DNA from: Annona cherimola
Lineage: Eukaryota; Streptophyta; Magnoliopsida; Magnoliales; Annonaceae
DNA: 64,000 bases
Assembly: GCA_030490835.1 (NCBI GenBank)
Contig: CM059977.1
Location: 14,231,399-14,295,398, forward strand
Direction of reading: 5' to 3'
The notes beneath the pieces were generated by a model. That model worked only from the letters and a program-made list of their open reading frames with translations. It did no database searches and was not told where the DNA came from. Made by a program: the position numbers and the translations under genes. Positions 22,419 through 32,309 of the stretch are shown here, piece after piece. Numbering within the stretch: the stretch's first letter is position 1; every line of letters starts with the position of its first letter.

Positions 22419-23612
22419 TGTTGACACCCCACCTTTGGGCCCAAAAATGGGTAAAATGGAAAAAGTCTCAAACCCAAACCAATTCAAGACAAAAAGGGAG
22501 TTCAAGTCAGCTAAGCGGGCCCTTCCGCACTCAACCCACAGGAGCGAAGCTCCACTAAGCCTCGAAGCAGACTTCTTCAACGAACCAGATCTGGCCCACA
22601 AGAGCGAAACTCCTACAGGCCACCTCAACGGGCTCCACAATGCAGCCCAAGCCTCAGAAACAGGCTTCCCTACAAGTCTGGGCCCCTACAACGGTCCACC
22701 CAAAGCAAACGGGCTTAGCCAAGCTCAAGTTCACCAAACTCAAGCATATGGACCAAGCCCAAGCCTTCAAATGGCTCAAGGCCCACGATCTCAAACCAAA
22801 CTCAAGCATATGGACCAAGTCTAAGCCTCCAAATGGCCCAAGGCCCATGGTCTCAACCCAAGCTCAAGTAGATGGACCAAGTCCAACTCTTCAAGAAGCC
22901 TAAGCCCATAGACCAAGTCCATGACCTCAAGAGAGCCCAAAGCTCACTCCTACATTTATAAAAGGAGGAGCTCCCCTCTCATTCAACACACTTGAAGAGA
23001 GGCATCCCAGAGGGGAGGACGGGAGTCTGCAGCAACGCCCCGGCATCCCGGTTTTCACGCTCTCCAAGCAACGAGCCTCTCTTCTCATTTTCCCCTTTTC
23101 CATCTCTCCCGTTCTCTCAAATCTTCTTATTTTCCCCCTTTTACGCCGTATAAACCGCCTCGGGTTGGCAGATTTTTCCATATTTGCTTCAATCCGTGGG
23201 CCGGAACCCAAACTCTGTATTACTAGTGCCTTATTTCTTCAAATAGGGACTGATCTCCCTTTAAAGATCAGTGGCGACTCCATTTTTCTTTATTTTTTGC
23301 GTGTGTGTTTGGGTTAATACCTCGGCAAGGTGGGTGCACGCGGGTTCGCGGATTCCAGCATAACATGCTGATGTTATGCTGCCGAATTTGTGACTCGACC
23401 CGTGTACGGAAAGCCTCGTCTTAGCCGTTATGCTGTCAAACCTGCAAGAAAATACTCATACGCTAACTTTCCTAAAAGATATGAAGCCTAATGCGTTTTA
23501 CCCCATGTGAATGCAGGAAATCTAAGCCCACGTTGCTTTCCGACACGATCCGAACTTCCAAGGCCCGGGAAACCATTCCGAGCCCATCGTAGCGCTCCTG
23601 GCGGGTGCTACA
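22419..23612 (+). repeat. Gypsy 5' LTR
   Basis: It runs from TGTTGACACC to GGTGCTACA. A TATAAAAGG-like sequence near 22957 (CATTTATAAAAGGAGG) is a likely promoter. A 129-codon chance frame at 22435-22824 is repeated in the other LTR and is not a gene. Confidence 0.92.
22955..22968 (+). promoter_or_regulatory. Probable TATA box of the gypsy 5' LTR
   Basis: TTTATAAAAGGAGG lies mid-LTR, the usual position of the U3/R border in plant LTRs, and is kept in the 3' LTR copy near 31650 (CTATAAAAGG). Confidence 0.6.
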
Positions 23613-23615
23613 GCT

Positions 23616-23634
23616 TGGCAACTCCACTGGGGAC
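23616..23634 (+). other. Gypsy primer-binding site
   Basis: TGGCAACTCCACTGGGGAC lies three bases after the 5' LTR end. It begins with TGG, complementary to a tRNA 3' CCA, and resembles primer sites of plant Tat/Ogre elements. I did not confirm which tRNA matches. Confidence 0.75.
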
Positions 23635-23979
23635 GGCGTTGCAGGTCTACATCGGCGCAAGGAGGTCAGAAACTGGAAGATCGAAGCTCTTCTCTTGCTG
23701 GACAGCAAGTTGTAGAGGAAATCCTGTCTCCCGGCAGCGAGTTTCTGAAGTTTCTGCCCAAATCGCGCAGAAACCTGAAAAGTTTTTAGGTCCAGAGGCG
23801 TCCAGCTCACAAACTGAAAAGAACTCGTGAAGAAAGAGCACTATTGCACACCGCCTCGTAACCATCCAGACACGTAAAACGAGCCTACAGCAAGGGCCTC
23901 CGGCAAATCCAAAATCAATTAACGTAAAAAAAAAATCGGCGTAAAAAATCACTTCTTTTTCATAACCTGAGTGTTTTCT

Positions 23980-24199
23980 GGTCACACTTCCAGAAATGCT
24001 TCAAGCGAACTGGTCTTCCTTCCAGAGACTCTTCAAGCGAACTGGTCATTCTTCCAGACACTCTTCAAGCAAATTGGTCACTCTTCCAGACACGCTTCAA
24101 GAGAACTGATCCTTCTCCAGACACGCTTCAAGAGAACTGGTCCTTCTCCAGACACGCTTCAAGTGAACTGGTCACTTTTCCAGAGACGCCTCAGGCAAA
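23980..24199 (+). repeat. Tandem array, unit about 30 bp, seven degenerate copies
   Basis: Units carry CTTCCAGACACGCTTCAAG followed by a GAACTGGTC block with a few changes per copy. The array lies in the gypsy leader between primer site and gag and gives a repetitive translation in one frame. Repeats of this kind are common in untranslated parts of Tat-type elements; no function is implied. Confidence 0.8.
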
Positions 24200-24240
24200 C
24201 CCAAATCTGTGGACCTCGAACATTTTCACGCGTGGAACTT

Positions 24241-24245
24241 AAAAC
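24241..24245. repeat. Solo-LTR target-site duplication, left (AAAAC)
   Basis: AAAAC precedes the solo LTR and is repeated at 25894-25898. Confidence 0.75.
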
Positions 24246-24379
24246 TGTTGGAAACAATACTTCAAAACAAAGTAAAATTGACCAAAGATTAAGTTTTGAT
24301 GATTAACAACAACTAACTTGAGTATATTTAAAGGACTAATGAGTTTGCCACTTGTTTTAAGGAACTTAAGTAGCCAAAT

Positions 24380-25175
24380 CCCCAAGTCGACTTGGACTTC
24401 GACTTAGAGTGAAGTCGATCCCAAAGTCGACTTAACTATCGACTTGAGAAAGAACCTCAAAGGCAAAACCAACGTACAGGTGAAGTCGCATCCCAAGTCG
24501 ACTCCACATGCGACTTGAGAAGCCAAGTCGCAAACGAAGTCGACCTCGCTATCGACTTCAAACACAAAAAACTGTCCAGAGCTGAATTTTGGGGCACGAA
24601 GCTGCCCAAGTCGCAGGCCAAGTCGACTCCAGGTGCGACTTGGGTGAAGTCGCAGACAAAGTCGACTTCATCCGCGACTTGAGAATTTCAGACTTCAAAG
24701 ATGCAGTTTCAAAGCCTATTCAAGGTATCTCTCACTCAAGATCAAAGCAAAGCTTCAAGAATGGAGATCAAATCAAGTCTATCAAGTCTTAAAGACCAAT
24801 TGAGTCAAATACAAAGCATGGCGCATGATTCAAAACTCAGGCTCTCCTAAGAATCATCAAGGAAACAAGCCTAGCAAGATAGAGGAAGATCAAAGCGTAT
24901 TTTGCAAAGACCAAGTCAAGTCGCAACCCAAGTCGACTCCATGATCGACTTGAGTTGAAGTCGGAAGCCAAAGTCGACTCAGACTCAGACTTGGAACCTG
25001 ACAAGGTGAAGTCGCACCCGAAGTCGACTTCACCTGCGACTTGGGTCAAGTTGATGCCCAAGTCGACCCTGACTGAAACTTGAAGCTGCGACGGAAAAGC
25101 GAAGTCGCACCCGAAGTCGACTCCATCTGCGACTTGGGCGAAGTCGCATCCGAAGTCGACTCCACATGCGACTTG
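24380..25175 (+). repeat. Array of inverted AAGTCG / CGACTT motifs in the solo-LTR U3
   Basis: The hexamer AAGTCG and its complement CGACTT recur dozens of times, often joined as AAGTCGACT (containing the SalI-type palindrome GTCGAC) and spaced about 15-40 bases apart. Near 25010-25165 a unit of roughly 38 bp (GAAGTCGCACCCGAAGTCG, then ACTCCATCTGCGACTTGGG) repeats nearly exactly. The array lies upstream of the LTR TATA box, so it may be an enhancer-like or fold-forming region. Confidence 0.8.
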
Positions 25176-25258
25176 GGTCGCAACGGTCGGAATTTATTCG
25201 AACGTTGGCGCATTAAATGCGTGCCACCTACCCTCTAACGTTCGGATTCCCTCCAAAA

Positions 25259-25267
25259 TTATAAATA
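25259..25267 (+). promoter_or_regulatory. TATA box of the solo LTR
   Basis: TATAAATAG lies downstream of the AAGTCG array and upstream of the R/U5-like half, a good fit to an LTR core promoter. Confidence 0.65.
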
Positions 25268-25893
25268 GCATTCACGGTGGACGAGGAAAGTAGCTGAAAA
25301 TCATTAAGAGTGCATAACTACCATCTACAAGAGCTTTAAAGAGATCAAGCTAACCAAAGAGGAAGAACTTTGCTTCAAACTGCAAGAGCTCAACTACTGA
25401 TCATACAAATCCACTTCAAACAAGTTCTTCTCTGCGCCAAACTGCTTCTACACATCTGTAAAGTGTAGTTTTCTTATTGTTTCTGTTATATATATTAAAC
25501 TTGATTTAGTTTGAGGAACTAAGATCAAGTGTAAGCAAAGTAGTGTGTGATTGGAGTGTGACTCATTACCTACTTGTGCTGTGTTTTGTTGATGTCACCT
25601 AGAGCTGGAATCTAGAAGAGAGCAGTGGCTCTAATTGTATTGAGAGAATACAATAGTGGAACCCAAGTCACAAGGAGTGTGAGCTTGGAAGAGTGGAGTA
25701 GGGAGGTTGCCCGAACCACTATAAAAATCCTGTGTGCTTGATTTATACTTCTGCTATTTACATTGCTTTCCATTTCGTTTCTTCATTAAGGGGACTGGAT
25801 TAATCAGGGGATAAGCTTCCGTTTAAGATATAATTTTTAAATACCCAATTTACCCCTCCCCTCTTGGGTTTTGTCATCAACTCGGGACCAACG

Positions 25894-25898
25894 AAAAC
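25894..25898. repeat. Solo-LTR target-site duplication, right (AAAAC)
   Basis: It matches 24241-24245. Confidence 0.75.
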
Positions 25899-26046
25899 AA
25901 ATAAAATCTCAAAAAATACAAAAGGACCTGGACTTGCAAGTATCCATCCAAAGGTTGACTTTTTTAGTTTCTGTTTACAAGTGCTAACCATTTTTCATTA
26001 ATTGCTCAGGTTCTTCACCATATCTCGAAGGCAAAGCAAGTTAATC

Positions 26047-26340
26047 ACTGATGTGACAGGTGCTGGAAAAGCGCTGACAAGACCACTGACATGACATAAA
26101 GGTGCTGACAAGACAATTGACATGACATAAAGGTGCTGATAAGACCACTGACATGACATAAAGGTGCTGACAAGACCATTGATGTGACATAAAACTTACA
26201 TGACTTGGAAAAGTGTTCTAGCCCAGAAGTCAACTGTTGACGCAAGAAGTACGGAAAAGGCGCTGAAATGACCGTTGATGTGACAAAAAGGCGCTGACAA
26301 GACCAGTACGGAAAAGGCACTAACGTGACATAAAGGTCCA
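26047..26340 (+). repeat. Tandem array, unit about 31 bp
   Basis: Four good copies of GCTGACAAGACCACTGACAT followed by GACATAAAGGT run from about 26067 to 26190. Degenerate copies follow to 26340, with an interruption near 26195-26260. The array lies in the gypsy internal region before gag. There is no unique spacer sequence between regular repeats, so it is not CRISPR-like. Confidence 0.75.
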
Positions 26341-26576
26341 GCAACGTCCAAAAGCATCACGGCAACGCGGCAGTAAGCTAGCGATGGATTTTCAAGTTTG
26401 AAGATGATTAATCAACCTTTCTACCCTTGGTTCTGAAACCGGGGGGCATCATATCATGTTTCCATAATTTTACTTTGACTTCCTACTTTAAAAAAAAGAG
26501 CAAAAAAAAATGTTAAAAAAAGCAAAACCAAAAGGTTAAAAGAAAAAGCAAAAAAAAAAGGGGTTAAAAAAAAAGA

Positions 26577-28258
26577 GTGAAGAAATTATATCTTAAAGTT
26601 CTAGTTGCCTTCAAGCCGAAGATTGCATACATGGAGCCGACAAATCATCTTTCAAAGAAAAATACTGCATTCTCATTTGAAAAATGGGATCGGATTATGC
26701 AACGAATGCAACGGATGGAGGACATGCTCTACAAAATATTAGAGCAACGTCAATCAATGGCAAAACAACAACATCAAGCGTCATCCTCTTTATCACAACA
26801 TCAGCAAACAACGAGTTCGAGCTCACAATCCATTTCAGCTCAAAGATCACGCGGCCTAGTAAATGTGCAAGGCCAAATAGAAGAGGTCAAGACACAGTTT
26901 CAAAGCCAACTCCAAGAGTTACAAAGAAAAATCGAGCGACAGCAAGAGGAGGACCTTCATTTGGTAAAAATTAAAGACTTATGCCCATTTCCAAATGCAC
27001 AACTACCTGAAAATTTTAAAATGCCAACCTCCCTATCTATGAAGGAAACTCATGCCCACATGCCCATATCAAGGCCTTTTGCAGTATTTTATACCCTTTG
27101 GTAAAAAAAGAGGAAATTTTGGTCATGTTATTCCAACATAGCTTGAGAGAAGACGCCCTTGAATGGTATACGTCGCTTGACTGCAAGCAAATCAAAACAT
27201 GGGAGCATCTATCTCTCACTTTCATGAATCGATTTTCCTACATGCTAAACGTTGCACCCAAGAGGGCCGACTTAGAGGCCTTAAGGCAAAAGGATGGCGA
27301 AACCTTTTCAGAATATGTTGCTAGATGGCGAGCATTGGCGGCAAAAATGAAAAGTCCTTTGTCTTTAAATGAGCAGATCTCCATCATCATCAATTCAGCT
27401 CACCCCAGCATCTCAGGCTTCCTCATCTCACATCCGTTTGCCAGGTTTACACAACTATTGCAAGTGGCGGAGCAAGTTGAAGACGGCCTAAGGAAGGAAA
27501 TGATTTCCCCATGGCCACAACAAGGAAATGATATTCATCTTGAACAGGCAAGCCACACACCTTGAGTGGCGGATATCGATGCGGAAGTCAATTTTGTCAA
27601 GGGTAACGCCAAAAATTTTGACCATTCTATTTTCATAACAAGAGTCAAAACCCATAATGCTCCTATTATTTTACAAGGCCTAAATTCCAATTCTATTGTC
27701 CTTCAAAGAAAAAGTGTTGAGCCGGTCATTTTATTGGGAAAACCTGTCAAGCCTATGCAAGAGAATCATATGTTGCATAAACCTCCTATTGTCCAAAGAA
27801 CATCCTCAAATACTTTTCCTACAAACCCAGGAACTCCACCCAAAATAGCAAGTCAAACAGCGTTGCCTCACTTCTCCCCCGAAAATGTCTTCATTCTAGT
27901 CAACCAACCAACATGCCCGCAGTCTAGAAATGTAGAAGAGAACTCCAAAGCTCCTTACACCTCTACTCCTAGCATTCCTCCAAAGCAGTCATTGTCATCA
28001 TCTTCTACACAACCATGCCCGGCCACGGAAGATGAAATTTTAATCTTATCAACAAAGCAGACAAATACCTCAGAAAAGGAAGTGCTAGCCAAGGAGCACA
28101 AATTTCAAGAAATTCTTGCACAAGAGAAGCCAAATGGAAAGGTCATCTACAAGTCACAAATGAAGTTATCCCTCGCACAGACAATCAAGCAGAGGCATCT
28201 AAACAGCCTCAACAAACCACCATCAACACAGGCAATGTCGACGAAGTCGAACAGCTAA
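26577..28258 (+). pseudogene. Tat-type gypsy gag, broken by a frameshift and a stop
   Basis: The first frame starts at 26577 with a Gln/Ser-rich coiled-coil-like stretch and is in phase to about 27025. There the gag reading moves to another frame and continues to 27565. In the second frame the retrotransposon gag core (Retrotrans_gag type) is clear: FQHSLREDALEWYTSLD, FMNRFSYMLNVAPKRADLEA, LRQKDGETFSEYVARWRALA. A TGA at 27563-27565 breaks that frame, which then stays open from 27566 to 28258. Gag forms the particle that packages element RNA. No CCHC zinc knuckle was seen. The lesions make normal gag production unlikely. Confidence 0.8.
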
Positions 28259-29519
28259 CAAGGTTAGCCCTGGAAACCGCAGAACGCGCAGGGCACACAA
28301 TCATTATCTATCAACCCACAGTCACAAATACATCTTCATCAACACGTCCACAAGGGATATTTCAAAATGGCTACCAGATAGTCTTTCCATCAAGCTTGGC
28401 AGAAAAAATGTCAACAATCAGTGAAGACAATATTTCACAAGGGGTAAAAAGCGCACAAAAAATAAAAGATTTGGGGCATGCCAGAGAAGCATGGGGGCAA
28501 CCTACCAAAGCCGCATGCCCGAGAAGCATTAAGTTCAAAATACAAAGAAAAAAATACAAACGAAGGCTGAAGAGAAAAAGGTGGAGAAAAATACATCTAC
28601 ATCATCCCGAAGCATGGGGGCATGTGGTTCTAAAGAAAAATGACACAAATTACTTTTATATCATGTTCAATCCTACATCAAACGAACTTTGGGATCCGGA
28701 AGGCAAAGCTACATGAGGAAAGGGTTCCACAGCGCCGCTCGCAAGGCAAACTTCTAGACACCCGTAGCAACCCCGTAGCCTTGAAGGACAAGTGCAGAAA
28801 ACATAGGGAAGAAATTTTGAGCCAGACGGACAAGAAAATCCAAAAAATCATGCAAAAATCTTGAAAAGTACGGACAAAATCGTACAAAATCTGAAAAGTA
28901 TGATTTTGGCAGCGTGAATCACGGTTTTGGCAGCGCAAAATCCGGGGGGTACGAAGAAATCCCGCAAAATCCGGATTTCAGCAGGAAAATCGCGGAAGTC
29001 AAGGAGGACGCTGACAGACCTGAAAAGTTTTTAGGTCTATATATATAATGGATACACAACAGCCTTTATGCAGAATTTTCAATGGCCTACGGCCTACAAA
29101 TGATCAAAGCATTACAAGGGACGTCAAGAAGAAGAATTTTACAAGGTTCATGACTTGTAAAAGCAACAAATTATACATTCACATCCTCCAGAAAATGAGC
29201 CGGTGTTCACACGGCTTTACATTCAAAAAATGGGGCATACAAGCATTTAAGATTTACGAAAATACAAGTTGGCCAAAAAGAAAAAAAGATGAAGTGTCTT
29301 CAAGGCGTCCCACCGGCAGCCCTAGCTCAAGCAAAGACGTCGCCACCCGAAGCTTGCTCCACAAAATACCAAGTGGTGCGGACCCCGTCAGAAAGCAAGA
29401 AGCGGCCAGTAGACTCTCCCGCCATAGCAATAACGATCAGATTGCGCGTCCACCAAACATGGGGGCGACCATAAAACTGTCACACGGATACAAAAGAAGG
29501 CAGTTACTCAGTCAAGAAT
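28259..29519 (+). other. Gypsy internal region without recognisable pol
   Basis: Short frames (for example 28396-28716 and 29048-29521) have no protease, reverse transcriptase or integrase motif. Repeated short words such as GGCAGCG and AAATCCGG occur around 28900-29000. This may be decayed or rearranged polyprotein, or untranslated filler. Confidence 0.5.
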
Positions 29520-30790
29520 GAGCAATTTGAAAAAAGAAAAAAAGAGGAATAGCGGCTCCGGCAACGAGAATGGCCACCACTGTGAGCGCCGACATCGCCG
29601 AAGACCGGCCACATCGAGAAAGCTTCTGCTGCCGCATCAAATGCCGGCAAAGAAACAAAGCAAGCGACAGCGCTGGAAGACTGTCTCGCACCACCACAGC
29701 CACAAGATGCCTCAACTCCGTCAACCAGGGAGTCCAAAAAAAAATCACCACCAAATGCTCCTCCCGGCCGCTTGAGCTTGATCCCTGGCAATGACAACAA
29801 CATGTCAAATGAGTCCCGACCACCATTAACCAGTAGGAAAATGGAAGGAACAAAAAGAAAGAACCTACCATCGATCTCCCACAAGGAGCCTCCTATGACC
29901 AATGATAGCAACACCACTAGCACCCTCAGTGAAAGCAGCGACGACCAGCTAGCCTGGCTTAACGCTCCCGAACCGTACTCGCATCGCGGCTATCACTGCC
30001 ACTGGCACATTAACGCTGGCAGCAAAACCCACCACTACCGCCACCGACAACGAGAAAAATTAGTCATGGAAAGCCTAAAAAAAATACCTCAAGCTACCAA
30101 GGAGAAGGCAGCGGCAGCACCCCGATAGAACTGCACCACCAGCGCAGCAAATGAAAGGCAGCGGCAGCGGCAGCGTCCCGATTAGCACCGGAGACAAAGC
30201 AAAGGGCAACCGGACAGCAACACGGCGACCTCAATGGCAACTAGCAGCAGCCATAACCTCACCGGCGAACGAAGGATGTGAACCGGAAGACGGAAGCGGT
30301 GGCGGCCAGCAAAAAGGGCGGCAACGCCGGTTATTGACAGCAACCATGATCGGCACCAAGGAAGACAAGCCGAAAACCAGGCAGAAATTCCAACGGCGGC
30401 ACGACAACGTGACGGCGACCGCACAGCAGCGGATCGACAGCGGCGGCAGTCGAAAACTCGGAAGACGACCGGCAGCAGCGATCGGAAGCAGAGAAGCCGG
30501 CGGGCGTTGGCAGCGGCCAAGGAGGAGAAGACTACCGGGGCAGCAAACAAACCTCGACGGCTGACGCTAAGGAGGACGAATGGAAGCCAGAGACTTAGAA
30601 GACAGCAGCACCAAGCGGCGCAATCCAATCGTCGCCGGAGAAGAGAAACGGTAGCACGACAGCGACAACGGCGATTCTATTAGTGGCAGCAGCCGGAAGG
30701 GGAGAAGGCAGACGACGCACCTATCAATCGACGCGAAGAAGAGAAAGAGCAACGGGAAGAGGGAAACCCCCATCAGAGACCCTAAAACTA
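29520..30790 (+). other. GC-rich, purine-biased filler in the gypsy element
   Basis: The stretch is distinctly richer in GC than the rest of the element, full of AGCGGCAGC, CGGCGACC and GAAGACGG words, and open in several frames on both strands at once. That is the mark of composition bias rather than coding. No captured host gene is recognisable. Confidence 0.5.
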
Positions 30791-31100
30791 GTTAAAATTG
30801 CAGAAAGCTCCCCGCCTTTTCTAGAAATTGCGGAATCATCCGGATTCAAAACTAGTGCGAAACAAGCCAGCAAGTCCACAAATTTTCAAAAAGGACCACT
30901 CTCCCAGAAGAAACTTCATGAGTTTGCAGAAATTACGAAGTGACCCCAAGAAAAAAAATAAAAAAACAACAAAAACAACAAAAAACAAAAAAAAACAAAA
31001 AAGAAAGAAAGGAAAAAAAGAGAGAAAAAAAGAATGTTCAGGTCAATGCCAAAAGGGGTGTCTAGTACTTTGTCATTCGCCGTCAAGACGCCTCTGGCAA

Positions 31101-31110
31101 ATGGGGCAAC
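31101..31110 (+). other. Weak candidate polypurine tract of the gypsy element
   Basis: ATGGGGCAAC abuts the 3' LTR. It is purine-rich but short. A much longer A/G tract lies further upstream at about 30948-31034. Confidence 0.35.
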
Positions 31111-32304
31111 TGTTGACACCCCACCTTTGGGCCCAAAAATGGGTAAAATGGAAAAAGTCTCAAACCCAAACCAATTCAAGACAAAAAGGGAGTTCAAGTC
31201 AGCTAAGCGGGCCCTTCCGCACTCAACCCACAGGAGCGAAGCTCCACTAAGCCTCGAAGCAGACTTCTTCAACGAACCAGATCTGGCCCACAAGAGCGAA
31301 ACTCCTACAGGCCACCTCAACGGGCTCCACAATGCAGCCCAAGCCTCAGAAACAGGCTTTCCTACAAGTCTGGGCCCCTACAACGGTCCACCCAAAGCAA
31401 ACGGGCTTAGCCAAGCTCAAGTTCACCAAACTCAAGCATATGGACCAAGCCCAAGCCTTCAAATGGCTCAAGGCCCACGATCTCAAACCAAACTCAAGCA
31501 TATGGACCAAGTCCAAGCCTCCAAATGGCCCAAGGCCCATGGTCTCAACCCAAGCTCAAGTAGATGGACCAAGTCCAACTCTTCAAGAAGCCCAAGCCCA
31601 TGGACCAAGTCCATGACCTCAAGAGAGCCCGAAGCCCACTCCTACATCTATAAAAGGAGGAGCTCCCCTCTCATTCAACACACTTGAAGAGAGGCATCCC
31701 AGAGGGGAGGACGGGAGTCTGCAGCAACGCCCCGGCATCCCGGTTTTCACGCTCTCCAAGCAACGAGCCTCTCTTCCCATTTTCCCCTTTTTCATCTCTC
31801 CCGTTCTCTCAAATCTTCTTATTTTCCCCGTTTTACGTCGTGTAAACCGCCTCGGGTTGGCAGATTTCTCCATATTTGCTTCAATCTGTGGGCCGGAACC
31901 AAAACTCTGTATTACTAGTGCCTTATTTCTTCAAATAGGGACTGATCTCCCTTTAAAGATCAGTGGCGACTCCATTTTTCTTTATTTTTTGCGTGTGTGT
32001 TTGGGTTAATACCCCGGCAAGGTGGGTGCACGCGGGTCCGCGGATTCCAGCATAACATGCTGCCGTTATGCTGCCGAATTTGTGACTCGACCCGTGTACG
32101 GAAAGCCCCGTCTTAGCCGTTATGCTGTCAAACCCGCAAGAAAATACTCATACGCCAACTTTCCTAAAAGATATGAAGCCTAATGCGTTTTACCCCATGT
32201 GAATGCAGGAAATCTAAGCCCACGTTGCTTTCCGACACGATCCGAACTTTCAAGGCCCGGGAAACCATTCTGAGCCCATCGTAGCGCTCCCGGCGGGTGC
32301 TACA
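31111..32304 (+). repeat. Gypsy 3' LTR
   Basis: It has the same length as the 5' LTR (1194 bp), with about twenty to twenty-five base differences and no length change that I could find. Confidence 0.92.
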
Positions 32305-32309
32305 GGTAC
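32305..32309. repeat. Gypsy target-site duplication, right (GGTAC)
   Basis: It matches 22414-22418. Confidence 0.88.

Larger units (their letters stand above)
24246..25893 (+). mobile_element. Solo LTR, probably of a copia-type element, nested in the gypsy element
   Basis: This 1648-bp segment starts TGTTGGAAAC and ends GGGACCAACG, near-inverted termini with the last base changed from the expected CA. AAAAC lies on both sides. It has LTR architecture: a long U3 with a repeated motif array, TATAAATAG at 25259-25267, then R/U5-like sequence with GAACCACTATAAAAATCC and a TTGTATTGAGAGAATACAA segment, familiar from plant copia LTRs. There is no internal region and no second LTR, so the rest was probably lost by LTR-LTR recombination. 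A very short complete element is less likely. Confidence 0.75.
22419..32304 (+). mobile_element. Non-autonomous Ty3/gypsy (Tat-like) LTR retrotransposon
   Basis: This 9886-bp element has two 1194-bp LTRs (22419-23612 and 31111-32304) beginning TGTTGACACCCC and ending GGTGCTACA, flanked by GGTAC. It has a Tat/Ogre-type primer site after the left LTR and a gag-like frame of the Tat type. No protease, reverse transcriptase, RNase H or integrase is recognisable, so it would need enzymes from a partner element. Manual comparison of the LTRs shows roughly twenty to twenty-five substitutions, mostly transitions, about 2%. It therefore inserted before the copia element at 8.3 kb. A solo LTR (24246-25893) is nested inside. 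Confidence 0.92.

Noticed and set aside
22435..22824. A 129-codon frame in the gypsy LTR, repeated near 31.1 kb
   Set aside because: It is a repetitive Gln/Ala/Pro-rich chance frame inside an LTR; the duplicate is simply the other LTR.
26047..26340. Regular 31-bp repeats that at first look like a CRISPR array
   Set aside because: The units are directly adjacent with no unique spacers, the context is a plant retrotransposon, and there are no cas genes.
30182..30628. A 148-codon hydrophobic, Leu/Cys/Arg-rich minus-strand frame
   Set aside because: It lies opposite a GC-biased filler stretch that is open in several frames; no signal, membrane pattern or domain is convincing.
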